DNA of 9,664 nucleotides, from positions 1 through 9,664 of the forward strand of contig JAEWJG010000157.1 of the NCBI GenBank assembly GCA_023386675.1, in the 5' to 3' direction. This document shows, one piece after another, positions 1 through 5,725 of the stretch. The DNA is from Actinomycetes bacterium (GTDB taxonomy: Bacteria; Actinomycetota; Actinomycetes; Actinomycetales; Microbacteriaceae). The notes below the pieces were generated by a model. The model was not told the origin of the DNA. It worked only from the letters and a program-made list of their open reading frames with translations, and did no database searches. Position 1 is the first letter of the stretch. Each line of letters starts with the position of its first letter. The position numbers were made by a program, and so were the translations under genes.

Positions 1-112
1 GGACGAGGTCGTCCAGCACCGCCTGGAACGCGAGTGACGACGTGGAGACGGCGGGCAGCACCTCCTCCTCGGCGTCGCCGCCGAGCCACTCAGGCCGCGA
101 TCGACTCCGCAC
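1..112 (-). CDS. Unrecognised gene downstream of flhA, N-terminal fragment
   Basis: This is the beginning of a gene that continues past the left edge. Reading leftward from a GTG at 112-110, the frame stays open for 37 codons. Nearly all codons end in G or C, while the other two open frames give arginine/glycine- or serine-rich nonsense. The fragment contains W-L-G-G-D-A-E-E-E and then a helix-like stretch ending A-V-L-D-D-L-V. A GGGGGTGG ribosome-binding sequence (126-119) sits 6 bases before the GTG and is the same sequence that precedes flhB. This start would overlap the end of flhA by 23 bases. An alternative start is the GTG at 61-59, preceded at very short distance by AGGAGG. The gene is probably co-transcribed with the flagellar operon. 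I do not recognise it, and it does not look like CsrA, which often sits near flagellar genes. Confidence 0.45.
   Translation of the reverse strand, partial: MRSRSRPEWLGGDAEEEVLPAVSTSSLAFQAVLDDLV
68..85 (-). other. Perfect hairpin just after the flhA stop codon
   Basis: Read on the minus strand, CTCGGCG-GCGA-CGCCGAG is a perfect 7-base-pair stem closed by a GNRA-type GCGA tetraloop. It begins 4 bases after the flhA stop and runs straight into the purine-rich GAGGAG before the alternative GTG at 61. No T-run follows, so it is not an obvious intrinsic terminator. It could be an intercistronic RNA structure that affects translation of the next gene or protects the 3' end of the upstream message. 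In such GC-rich DNA a chance origin is also possible. Confidence 0.35.
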
Positions 113-2147
113 CGCGGACCACCCCCACGGTCTCGATGGCCGCCTGGACGGCGGTCACCTCCTGGTACGACAGCACCGAGAGTCCCGCGATCTGCCCCGC
201 GACCAGCCGCCGGATCGCCGGCCGCAGCGCCGGAGCGCACACCAGCACCGCGGACACCCCGGCGTCGTCGAGCCGGCCGGCCGTGTCCCGGATGGACGCG
301 AGCACCGCTTCCAGCCGCACCGGGTCGAGCACGATCTGCGTGCCGTTCTCCGACGGACGCAGGCCTTCCAGCATCGACTGCTCGAGGCCGGGGTCGAGCA
401 TGATGACGCGCAGCGTCCCGCCGTCGAGGTGCGGGGCGACGACCGCCGGCCCGAGCGCCGTGCGCGCCGCCTCCACGAGCCCCTCCGGGTCGTTCGAGAG
501 CTTCGCCCGCAACGTCAGCGCCTCGAGGATGCGCGGCAGGTCGTTGATCGGCACCTGCTCGGCGAGCAGCCCCTGCAGCACCCGCTGCACCTCGGCCAGC
601 GACAGCAGGTTCGGGATGAGCTCCTCCACCGCGGGCGGGTTCACCTGCTTGACGCCCTCGGTCAGCAGGCGCACGTCCTCGCGGGTGAGGAGGCGGCCGG
701 CGTTCGACGTGATGATCGACGACAGGTGCGTGATGAGAACCGACACGCGATCGATCACCGTCGCCCCTCCCAGCTCGGCGCTGTGCCGCATCTCGGACGG
801 GATCCATTTCGCTGGCAGCCCGAACACCGGCTCCACCGTCGGCGTGCCCGGGAGGTTGTCGAGCGCGTCGCCGAGCGCGAGCACCCGGCCGGACGGCGCC
901 TGGCCGCGCCCCGCCTCCACACCGGCGATCTTGATGACATAGGTCGCGGGCGGGAGGTCGGCGCTGTCGCGGGTGCGCACCGGCGGGACGATGATGCCGA
1001 GTTCGAGCGCGATCTTGCGGCGAAGTGCACGCACCCGCGCGAGGAGGTCGTCGGATGCACCGCTCACGATGTCGACCAGGTCGGGCGCGAGCGTGATCTC
1101 GAGGGCGTGGACGCGCATCTGCTCGATGAGGTCCTCGGTCGTCTCGCTCTTGGTCGCGGTGGCCACCGCGTTCTTCGCGGCCTCCGCCTTCTTCTGCGCC
1201 GCCTGCGCGGTCTTGATGCGCTGCGAGGCGAGGATGAGGAACGCCCCGACGAGCACGAACGGGATCGGCGGCATGCCGGGGATGAGCGCCAGGACGATCG
1301 CGGCGCACCCCGCGATCATCAGCGCGGTGCGCGACTGGCTCAGCTGGTTGCTTGCCGTCGTGCCCATCTCCGACTCGGCGTTCGAGCGGGTCACGATCAT
1401 GCCCGTCGAGACGGCCATGAGGAGCGCCGGGATCTGCGACACCAGGCCGTCGCCGATGGTCAGCAGCGTGTAGTGGCTGACCGCGTCCGCGATGTCCATG
1501 CCGCGCTGGATCATGCCGATCGCGATGCCGCCGACCACGTTGATGATGATGATCAGGATGCCGGCGATCGCGTCGCCCTTGACGAACTTGGAGGCGCCGT
1601 CCATCGCGCCGTAGAAGTCCGCCTCGGCGGACACCTCGGCGCGCCGGGCGCGGGCCTGCTCCTCGGTGATGAGACCGGCGTTCAGGTCGGCGTCGATCGC
1701 CATCTGCTTGCCCGGCATGGCGTCGAGGGTGAAGCGCGCGCCCACCTCGGCCACGCGCTCGGCGCCCTTGGTCACGACGATGAACTGGATAACGACGAGG
1801 ATGAGGAACACCACCGCGCCGATGATGATCGACCCGCCGACGGCGACATGCCCGAACGCCTGGATGACCTGCCCGGCGAACCCGTCGCCGAGCACCAGAC
1901 GGGTGGAGGCGACGTTGAGTCCCAGCCGGAACAGCGTCGCCACGAGCAGCAGCGACGGGAACACCGAGAAGTCGAGCGGCTTCTTGACGAACATCGTGGT
2001 GAGCAGGATGACCAGCGCCAGCATGATGTTGACGATGATGAGCAGGTCGAGCAGCCAGGCAGGCACCGGCACGACCAGCAGCATGATGATGCCGACGACT
2101 CCGATGGGCACCGCGATCTTCGCGGCGAGACCCTTGTTCTGCTTCAC
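90..2147 (-). CDS. flhA: Flagellar biosynthesis protein FlhA (export apparatus, FHIPEP family)
   Basis: FlhA forms the nonameric ring of the flagellar type III export gate, couples proton flow to export, and docks chaperone-substrate complexes through its cytoplasmic domain. The 685-residue product has the usual family length. Hydrophobic membrane segments fill roughly residues 10-50, 60-80, 100-126, 195-250 and 275-308. Family landmarks include F-P-S-L-L-L-V-A-T-L-F-R-L-G-L-N-V-A-S-T-R (about 63-83) and the conserved loop R-F-T-L-D-A-M-P-G-K-Q-M-A-I-D-A-D (138-154), followed by M-D-G-A-S-K-F-V-K-G-D-A (182-193). An Ala/Lys-rich linker (about 313-338) leads to the cytoplasmic docking domain (about 345-685). 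The start is a GTG overlapping the flhB stop as GTGA, with a good GGGAGGG site (2159-2153) 5 bases upstream. It is the last recognised gene of the flagellar set; another frame begins at its 3' end. Confidence 0.98.
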   Translation of the reverse strand: MKQNKGLAAKIAVPIGVVGIIMLLVVPVPAWLLDLLIIVNIMLALVILLTTMFVKKPLDFSVFPSLLLVATLFRLGLNVASTRLVLGDGFAGQVIQAFGHVAVGGSIIIGAVVFLILVVIQFIVVTKGAERVAEVGARFTLDAMPGKQMAIDADLNAGLITEEQARARRAEVSAEADFYGAMDGASKFVKGDAIAGILIIIINVVGGIAIGMIQRGMDIADAVSHYTLLTIGDGLVSQIPALLMAVSTGMIVTRSNAESEMGTTASNQLSQSRTALMIAGCAAIVLALIPGMPPIPFVLVGAFLILASQRIKTAQAAQKKAEAAKNAVATATKSETTEDLIEQMRVHALEITLAPDLVDIVSGASDDLLARVRALRRKIALELGIIVPPVRTRDSADLPPATYVIKIAGVEAGRGQAPSGRVLALGDALDNLPGTPTVEPVFGLPAKWIPSEMRHSAELGGATVIDRVSVLITHLSSIITSNAGRLLTREDVRLLTEGVKQVNPPAVEELIPNLLSLAEVQRVLQGLLAEQVPINDLPRILEALTLRAKLSNDPEGLVEAARTALGPAVVAPHLDGGTLRVIMLDPGLEQSMLEGLRPSENGTQIVLDPVRLEAVLASIRDTAGRLDDAGVSAVLVCAPALRPAIRRLVAGQIAGLSVLSYQEVTAVQAAIETVGVVRGAESIAA

Positions 2148-3235
2148 GACAGCCCTCCCAGCTGGGGACGCATGGTGTGGATTCCGGCGGACGAGCCGCG
2201 CTTCTTCAGCGACATGACGAAGGCCAGGACGCGCGCCACCGCGTTGTAGAGTTCGACCGGGATCTCGTCCCCGATGTCGCAGCCGGCGTGCAGCGCCCGC
2301 GCGAGCGGGATGTCCTTGACGATGGGCACGCGCTCCTCCTCGGCTTTCTCGCGGATGCGCAGCGCGATCGCGCCTGCGCCCTTCGCGACGACGCGCGGGG
2401 CCGACTTGCCCGGCTCGTACTTCACGGCGACGGCGATGTGGGTCGGGTTCACGAGCACCACATCCGACCCTCCGATCGCCGCGATCATGCGGTTGCGGCT
2501 CATCGCCAGCTGACGCGAGCGCCGCTGCGAGCGCACCAGCGGGTCGCCCTCGGTGTTCTTGTTCTCATCGCGGACCTCCTGCTTGCTCATCCGCGTGTGC
2601 TTGCGGTTGCGCCGCATCACGACGAGCACGTCGAGGCCGGCGAGCACGAGCCCGGCGCCGACCGCCGCCTGCAGCAGGCCGGCGGTGCCGCCGGATGCGG
2701 CGGAGAGCAGCGACGCGAGCGGCATCGACCCGGAGGTCAGCAGCACCGGCATCAGCCCCTGCACGACGAGGTAGAGCCCGATCGCGACCACCGCCGACTT
2801 GAACAGCGTCTTGGCGCCCTCCCAGAGCGCGCGCATCCCGAACACCCGGCCGAGACCCTGCACGATGTTGAACTGCTCGTACTTGCCCTCGAGCTTCTTG
2901 AAGTGGATGCCGCCCTGCACGGCCGCCGCGCCCACCACGGCGAGCGCGCCCACCGCGAGCAGCGGCCCGATCGTCGCCATGATGCTGCCCAACCCGTCGC
3001 CCAGCGCCGCGACCGCCTTCGCGGGGTCGGGGCTCTCGATCACCGAGCGCACCGAGAACAGCTGGTCGATCGCCGCGGTCGTCCCCTGCTGCAGCGTGAA
3101 CGGGAGCATGACCGCGGCGGCGCCGACGCCGACCCATGCCGTGAGGTCCATGGACTTGGAGAGGCGGCCCTTCGAGCGGGCCTCCTTCATCCGCTTGTCG
3201 GTCGCCTTCTCGGTGCGTTCCTGCGCGTCGCTCAC
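2144..3235 (-). CDS. flhB: Flagellar export switch protein FlhB (autocleaving)
   Basis: FlhB wraps around the FliPQR gate and switches export from rod/hook to filament substrates after self-cleavage. The 363-residue protein (close to the usual 350-380) opens with the family hallmark E-R-T-E-K-A-T-D-K-R-M-K-E-A-R-S-K-G-R (6-24). Four hydrophobic segments follow at roughly 33-50, 86-110, 146-166 and 186-206, with the cytoplasmic domain after that. The autocleavage motif N-P-T-H is intact at residues 263-266, and cleavage between Asn and Pro is expected from the family. The motif is followed by the usual I-A-V-A-V-K-Y and the later V-P-I-V-K-D-I-P-L-A-R-A-L. The GTG start overlaps the fliR stop as GTGA and is preceded by GGGGGTGG (3247-3240). 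The stop overlaps the flhA start in the same way. Confidence 0.98.
   Translation of the reverse strand: MSDAQERTEKATDKRMKEARSKGRLSKSMDLTAWVGVGAAAVMLPFTLQQGTTAAIDQLFSVRSVIESPDPAKAVAALGDGLGSIMATIGPLLAVGALAVVGAAAVQGGIHFKKLEGKYEQFNIVQGLGRVFGMRALWEGAKTLFKSAVVAIGLYLVVQGLMPVLLTSGSMPLASLLSAASGGTAGLLQAAVGAGLVLAGLDVLVVMRRNRKHTRMSKQEVRDENKNTEGDPLVRSQRRSRQLAMSRNRMIAAIGGSDVVLVNPTHIAVAVKYEPGKSAPRVVAKGAGAIALRIREKAEEERVPIVKDIPLARALHAGCDIGDEIPVELYNAVARVLAFVMSLKKRGSSAGIHTMRPQLGGLS
2153..2159 (-). promoter_or_regulatory. Ribosome-binding site of flhA
   Basis: GGGAGGG on the minus strand lies 5 bases before the flhA GTG and within the last codons of flhB. It settles the GTG at 2147 as the start and gives flhA its own initiation site in addition to coupling through the GTGA overlap. 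Confidence 0.75.
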
Positions 3236-3996
3236 CGGCCCACCCCCAGCATGGTCTTGACGGCGGTGTCGGTGAGGCCGGAGACCACCCCGGGCAGCGC
3301 CACGAAGACGATCGCCGACAGGACGACCGTCAGCATGATCTTGAGCGGGAAGCCCAGCGAGAAGGCGTTGAGCGCGGGCGCGACGCGGGTCAGCAGGCCG
3401 AGCCCGACATCCGCCAGGAACAGCACCACGATCAGCGGTCCGGCGATCTGCAGCGCCGCGAGGAACATCTGCGACACCCCGTTCACCATCTCCTTCGCCG
3501 GGTCGGCCATGCTCAGGCCGGTGGCGAGCGGGATGGCGTCGAACGACCGCACGAGGCCACCGATGATGAGCTGGTAGCCGCCCGATGCGAACAGCAGCGC
3601 GAGCGCGGTGAGCTGGAACATCCGGGTGAACTGGGCGCCGTTGATCATCGCCTGCGGGTCGAACGCCTGCGCCAGCTGGAAGCCGCCGAACAGGTCGATG
3701 AAGCTGCCCGCCGACTGGATGGCCGCGAAGACCAGGAAGACGAGGAACCCGAGCGTCGCGCCCACGGCCAGCTCGCGCACGAGGTCGAGGAGGAACGCGC
3801 CCGTGTCGCCCGAGTGGTAGCCGGAGCCGACCCGCGGCGCGACCGCGACGGCCAGGCCGATCGCGAGCATCCCCTTCACCTGGGCCGGGAACCCGTTGTA
3901 CGAGAACGGCGGCGCGATGACGAGGAACGCGACCATCCGCAGCGACGCGAGCGCGATCGCCTCGATGGCCGCCAGGTCGATGGGGATGTTCATCAT
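3232..3996 (-). CDS. fliR: Flagellar biosynthetic protein FliR (export gate)
   Basis: FliR is the single-copy subunit that completes the FliP5-FliQ4-FliR1 export gate in the membrane. The product of 254 residues is the normal size and almost entirely hydrophobic, with about six membrane segments. Conserved elements are A-P-P-F (28-31), G-G-F-Q-L-A-Q-A-F-D-P (104-114), and the C-terminal block P-L-I-V-V-L-F-L-A-D-V-G-L-G-L-L-T-R (187-204) followed by N-A-F-S-L-G-F-P-L-K-I (210-220). In that block the family usually has Pro-Gln before the Leu-Asn; here it reads P-A-L-N (207-210), a mild departure. Two adjacent ATG codons (3996 and 3993) are both possible starts. The first forms an ATGA overlap with the fliQ stop and is preferred; using the second shortens the protein by one residue. 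The stop overlaps flhB as GTGA. Confidence 0.97.
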   Translation of the reverse strand: MMNIPIDLAAIEAIALASLRMVAFLVIAPPFSYNGFPAQVKGMLAIGLAVAVAPRVGSGYHSGDTGAFLLDLVRELAVGATLGFLVFLVFAAIQSAGSFIDLFGGFQLAQAFDPQAMINGAQFTRMFQLTALALLFASGGYQLIIGGLVRSFDAIPLATGLSMADPAKEMVNGVSQMFLAALQIAGPLIVVLFLADVGLGLLTRVAPALNAFSLGFPLKIMLTVVLSAIVFVALPGVVSGLTDTAVKTMLGVGR

Positions 3997-4268
3997 CCAC
4001 CGCCCAGCAGCAGCGGGATCTTGTCGAACAGCACGTGCGTGAACGAGACCAGCTCGGAGATCATCCACTGCCCGCAGATGATCAGCGCCACGGCGACCGC
4101 CGCCGCCTTCGGCACGAACGAGAGGGTGACCTCCTGGATCTGGGTGATCGACTGCACGAGCGAGATCGCGAAGCCGACGACCAGCGCCGTGATGACGATC
4201 GGCGCGGCCAGCTTCGCGGTGACCATGAGGCCCTGCATGGCGATGTCGAGGACGGCACTGGGATTCAT
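3993..4268 (-). CDS. fliQ: Flagellar biosynthetic protein FliQ (export gate)
   Basis: FliQ is the small two-helix subunit, four copies of which encircle FliP and FliR in the flagellar export gate. The 91-residue product matches the usual 86-92 residues. Two hydrophobic hairpin segments lie at about 16-40 and 54-78. They are separated by the strongly conserved loop S-L-V-Q-S-I-T-Q-I-Q-E-V-T-L-S-F-V-P-K (36-54), which is diagnostic for FliQ/SctS. The ATG start overlaps the fliP stop as ATGA, with a G-run (4279-4275) 6 bases upstream as ribosome-binding sequence. The stop overlaps the fliR start as ATGA. The tight packing between fliP and fliR is typical of this cluster. Confidence 0.98.
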   Translation of the reverse strand: MNPSAVLDIAMQGLMVTAKLAAPIVITALVVGFAISLVQSITQIQEVTLSFVPKAAAVAVALIICGQWMISELVSFTHVLFDKIPLLLGGG

Positions 4269-5101
4269 CCGCTGCCCCCGTAGCTCGTGATCAGGCTCTG
4301 GATGATCAGCCCCCAGCCGTCGACCAGGACGAACAGCAGGATCTTGAAGGGCAGCGAGATCATCACCGGCGGGAGCATCATCATGCCCATCGACATCAGC
4401 GCGGCGGACACGACCATGTCGATGACGAGGAACGGCACGAAGATGACGAAGCCGATGATGAAGGCGGCCCGCAGCTCGGAGATCATGAACGCCGGGATGA
4501 GCGTCAGCATCGGGACGCTGGTCATGTTCTCCGGGTTCGGGCGCCCGGCCGCCCGCGTCATGAGCGCGATGTCCTCCTCGCGGGTGTGCGCGGCCATGAA
4601 GTGCCGCAGCGGCCCCTCCGCCAGGTGGACGGCCGCGGTGAAGTCGATGTGGCCGGCGAGGTAGGGCTGCACGGCCGAGTTGTTGATGTCGACCAGCACC
4701 GGGCTCATGATGAACAGGCTCAGGAACAGGGAGAGGCCGGCGAGCACCTGGTTCGGCGGGATGGACGGCAGGGCGAGCGCGTTCCGGGTGATCGCGAGCA
4801 CCACGAAGATCTTGGTGAACGACGACATCATCAGCAGCAGCGCGGGCGCCACCGACAGGATGGTGATGCCGACGAGCGTCAGGATGGCGGCGTTCGGCGT
4901 GCCGTTCGGGCCGTTGATGTCGAGGGTGATGCCGCCCGCGCCACCTGCGCCACCGGGGCCGGCCGGGCCGGACGGCGTCGGGACGGGCGTGGGGACGGCG
5001 TGCGCGGCGTTTGCGCCGAACAGGACGATGGCGACGGCGACCGCCGCCACGAGCGCACCCGCGACGGCCAGCCGGGGAAGCCTCCCCGTGCGCGCCGTCA
5101 C
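4265..5101 (-). CDS. fliP: Flagellar biosynthetic protein FliP (export gate)
   Basis: FliP supplies five subunits of the export gate through which flagellar proteins cross the membrane. The 278-residue product starts with a signal peptide: basic n-region, a hydrophobic core (about 11-30) and an A-H-A cleavage site (33-35), as expected for FliP. A Pro- then Gly-rich stretch (36-57) follows before the conserved core. Diagnostic blocks are S-S-F-T-K-I-F-V-V-L-A-I-T-R-N-A-L (93-109), P-P-N-Q-V-L-A-G-L (115-123), F-I-M-S-P-V (130-135), and A-F-M-I-S-E-L-R-A-A-F-I-I-G-F (204-218), then the methionine-rich S-M-G-M-M-M-L-P-P-V (237-246). The GTG start overlaps the fliO stop as GTGA; its ribosome-binding sequence is weak (AAGAA), which suggests coupling to fliO translation. 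The frame is open further upstream, but that part lies within fliO and lacks FliP features. Confidence 0.97.
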   Translation of the reverse strand: MTARTGRLPRLAVAGALVAAVAVAIVLFGANAAHAVPTPVPTPSGPAGPGGAGGAGGITLDINGPNGTPNAAILTLVGITILSVAPALLLMMSSFTKIFVVLAITRNALALPSIPPNQVLAGLSLFLSLFIMSPVLVDINNSAVQPYLAGHIDFTAAVHLAEGPLRHFMAAHTREEDIALMTRAAGRPNPENMTSVPMLTLIPAFMISELRAAFIIGFVIFVPFLVIDMVVSAALMSMGMMMLPPVMISLPFKILLFVLVDGWGLIIQSLITSYGGSG

Positions 5102-5589
5102 TTCTTGGGCCGCACCGCCGAACTCGCCTGCCGCCAGGTGGCCGGGGACAGGATCGAGCCTTTGAGTGCCTCGTCGAAGAGCGAGGCGCGTCCCTGCGCC
5201 GTGAGGAAGTCGGCATCCTGCCTGGTGGTCGTGGTGGTGCTGGTGCTGCCGGCGCTGCCGGCCCGCGCGTCGTCCGTGCCCGTGCGGGCTTCGGCCTCTG
5301 GCACGCGGACGAGCGGGGTGACGTCCGCATCCTGCGGACGGTCGGAGGCGTGGAGCACGGACACCTGGCGTTCGGTGACGCCGAGCACGAACCGGTTGCC
5401 GTCCACATCCACGACGACCACCGATGCCTTCGGCCCGACACCCTGCCGGCCGACGACGGTCACCGCGTTGCCGCGGCGCCTCCGTGCGGAGGTGCGCCCC
5501 TTGGTGACGCGACGCTGCACGAACCACAGCAGCGCCACCATCACGCCCAGCACGACGAGCACGCGCAGGGCGATGAACAGGGTCTCCAC
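5098..5589 (-). CDS. fliO: Flagellar biosynthetic protein FliO
   Basis: FliO is a membrane protein that stabilises FliP during assembly of the export gate. The 163-residue product has one N-terminal transmembrane helix (about 4-24), a basic patch R-R-V-T-K-G-R...R-R-R-R (26-39), and a small beta domain (about 42-80) containing V-T-V-V-G-R-Q and V-D-V-D-G-N-R-F-V-L-G-V-T. That pattern is typical of FliO. A low-complexity Ser/Thr linker follows (115-122), then a helical tail including L-F-D-E-A-L-K-G-S (138-146). It is the first gene of the operon. In-frame GTG codons also exist at 5598 and 5619. The sigma-28-like promoter overlaps or lies downstream of both, so the GTG at 5589, right before the helix, is the best start. 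No ribosome-binding sequence precedes it, consistent with a leaderless message. FliO is poorly conserved; the call rests on fold pattern and position before fliP. Confidence 0.9.
   Translation of the reverse strand: METLFIALRVLVVLGVMVALLWFVQRRVTKGRTSARRRRGNAVTVVGRQGVGPKASVVVVDVDGNRFVLGVTERQVSVLHASDRPQDADVTPLVRVPEAEARTGTDDARAGSAGSTSTTTTTRQDADFLTAQGRASLFDEALKGSILSPATWRQASSAVRPKK
5221..5262. repeat. Low-complexity triplet-rich tract inside fliO
   Basis: On the plus strand this stretch is a run of imperfect GGT/GCT/GCC triplets. On the coding strand it gives the Gly-Ser-Ala then Ser-Thr-Thr linker of FliO (about residues 108-122). Such tracts can change length by slippage, and the linker is probably unstructured and tolerant of that. 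Confidence 0.5.
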
Positions 5590-5597
5590 GTGCCGCA

Positions 5598-5624
5598 CTA
5601 TCGGCGGGCGACGCCGCACCGTTA
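5598..5624 (-). promoter_or_regulatory. Putative sigma-28 (FliA/SigD) flagellar promoter for fliO-flhA
   Basis: On the minus strand, TAAC (5624-5621) is separated by exactly 15 bases from GCCGATAG (5605-5598). The sigma-28 consensus known from enteric bacteria and Bacillus is TAAA-N15-GCCGATAA, so 3 of 4 and 7 of 8 bases match with the correct spacing. Only 8 bases separate the -10 element from the GTG at 5589, so transcription would start at or next to that codon, giving a leaderless or nearly leaderless message. The location directly upstream of the first gene of a flagellar operon makes a chance match unlikely. No start site has been measured. Confidence 0.7.
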
Positions 5625-5666
5625 GGCCCGGCGCGTCATAGCCCGGTGCAGAACCCGTCTACTCAA

Positions 5667-5672
5667 TAGGAT
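5667..5672 (+). promoter_or_regulatory. Possible -10 element for the HEVGH-protein gene
   Basis: TAGGAT fits the TAnnnT pattern of housekeeping -10 elements and lies 41 bases before the ATG at 5714. No convincing TTGACA-like -35 is found 16-18 bases upstream, so this is only a weak candidate in the divergent intergenic region. Confidence 0.2.
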
Positions 5673-5695
5673 CGGTGCTCGCCGGTCCGAAGCCG

Positions 5696-5725
5696 GGACG
5701 ACGAGGGGGATGCATGGACGACGAG
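5696..5725 (+). repeat. 10-base direct repeat spanning the start codon
   Basis: GGACGACGAG occurs at 5696-5705 and again at 5716-5725, exactly 20 bases apart. The first copy overlaps the ribosome-binding site and the second begins at the G of the ATG. The spacing is about two helical turns, so an operator is conceivable. The second copy also encodes Asp-Asp-Glu, so chance is the simpler explanation. Confidence 0.3.

Noticed and set aside
1..89. csrA as the gene after flhA
   Set aside because: The expected opening M-L-V-L-T-R is not present in any frame of the visible stretch.
42..2249. Very long open frame of 735 codons on the plus strand opposite flhA
   Set aside because: Its product is a low-complexity mix of Arg, Asp, His and Glu with no domain. 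It mirrors flhA, whose identity is certain; long antisense frames are expected at this GC content.
2177..3577. Open frame of 466 codons on the plus strand opposite flhB and fliR
   Set aside because: It has the same Arg/His/Asp-rich composition and crosses two certain genes, so it is an antisense shadow.
5102..5527. Upstream in-frame extension of fliP
   Set aside because: The extension lies inside fliO in another frame, is Arg/Gly-rich, and would bury the signal peptide. The GTG at 5101 with the GTGA overlap is far more likely.
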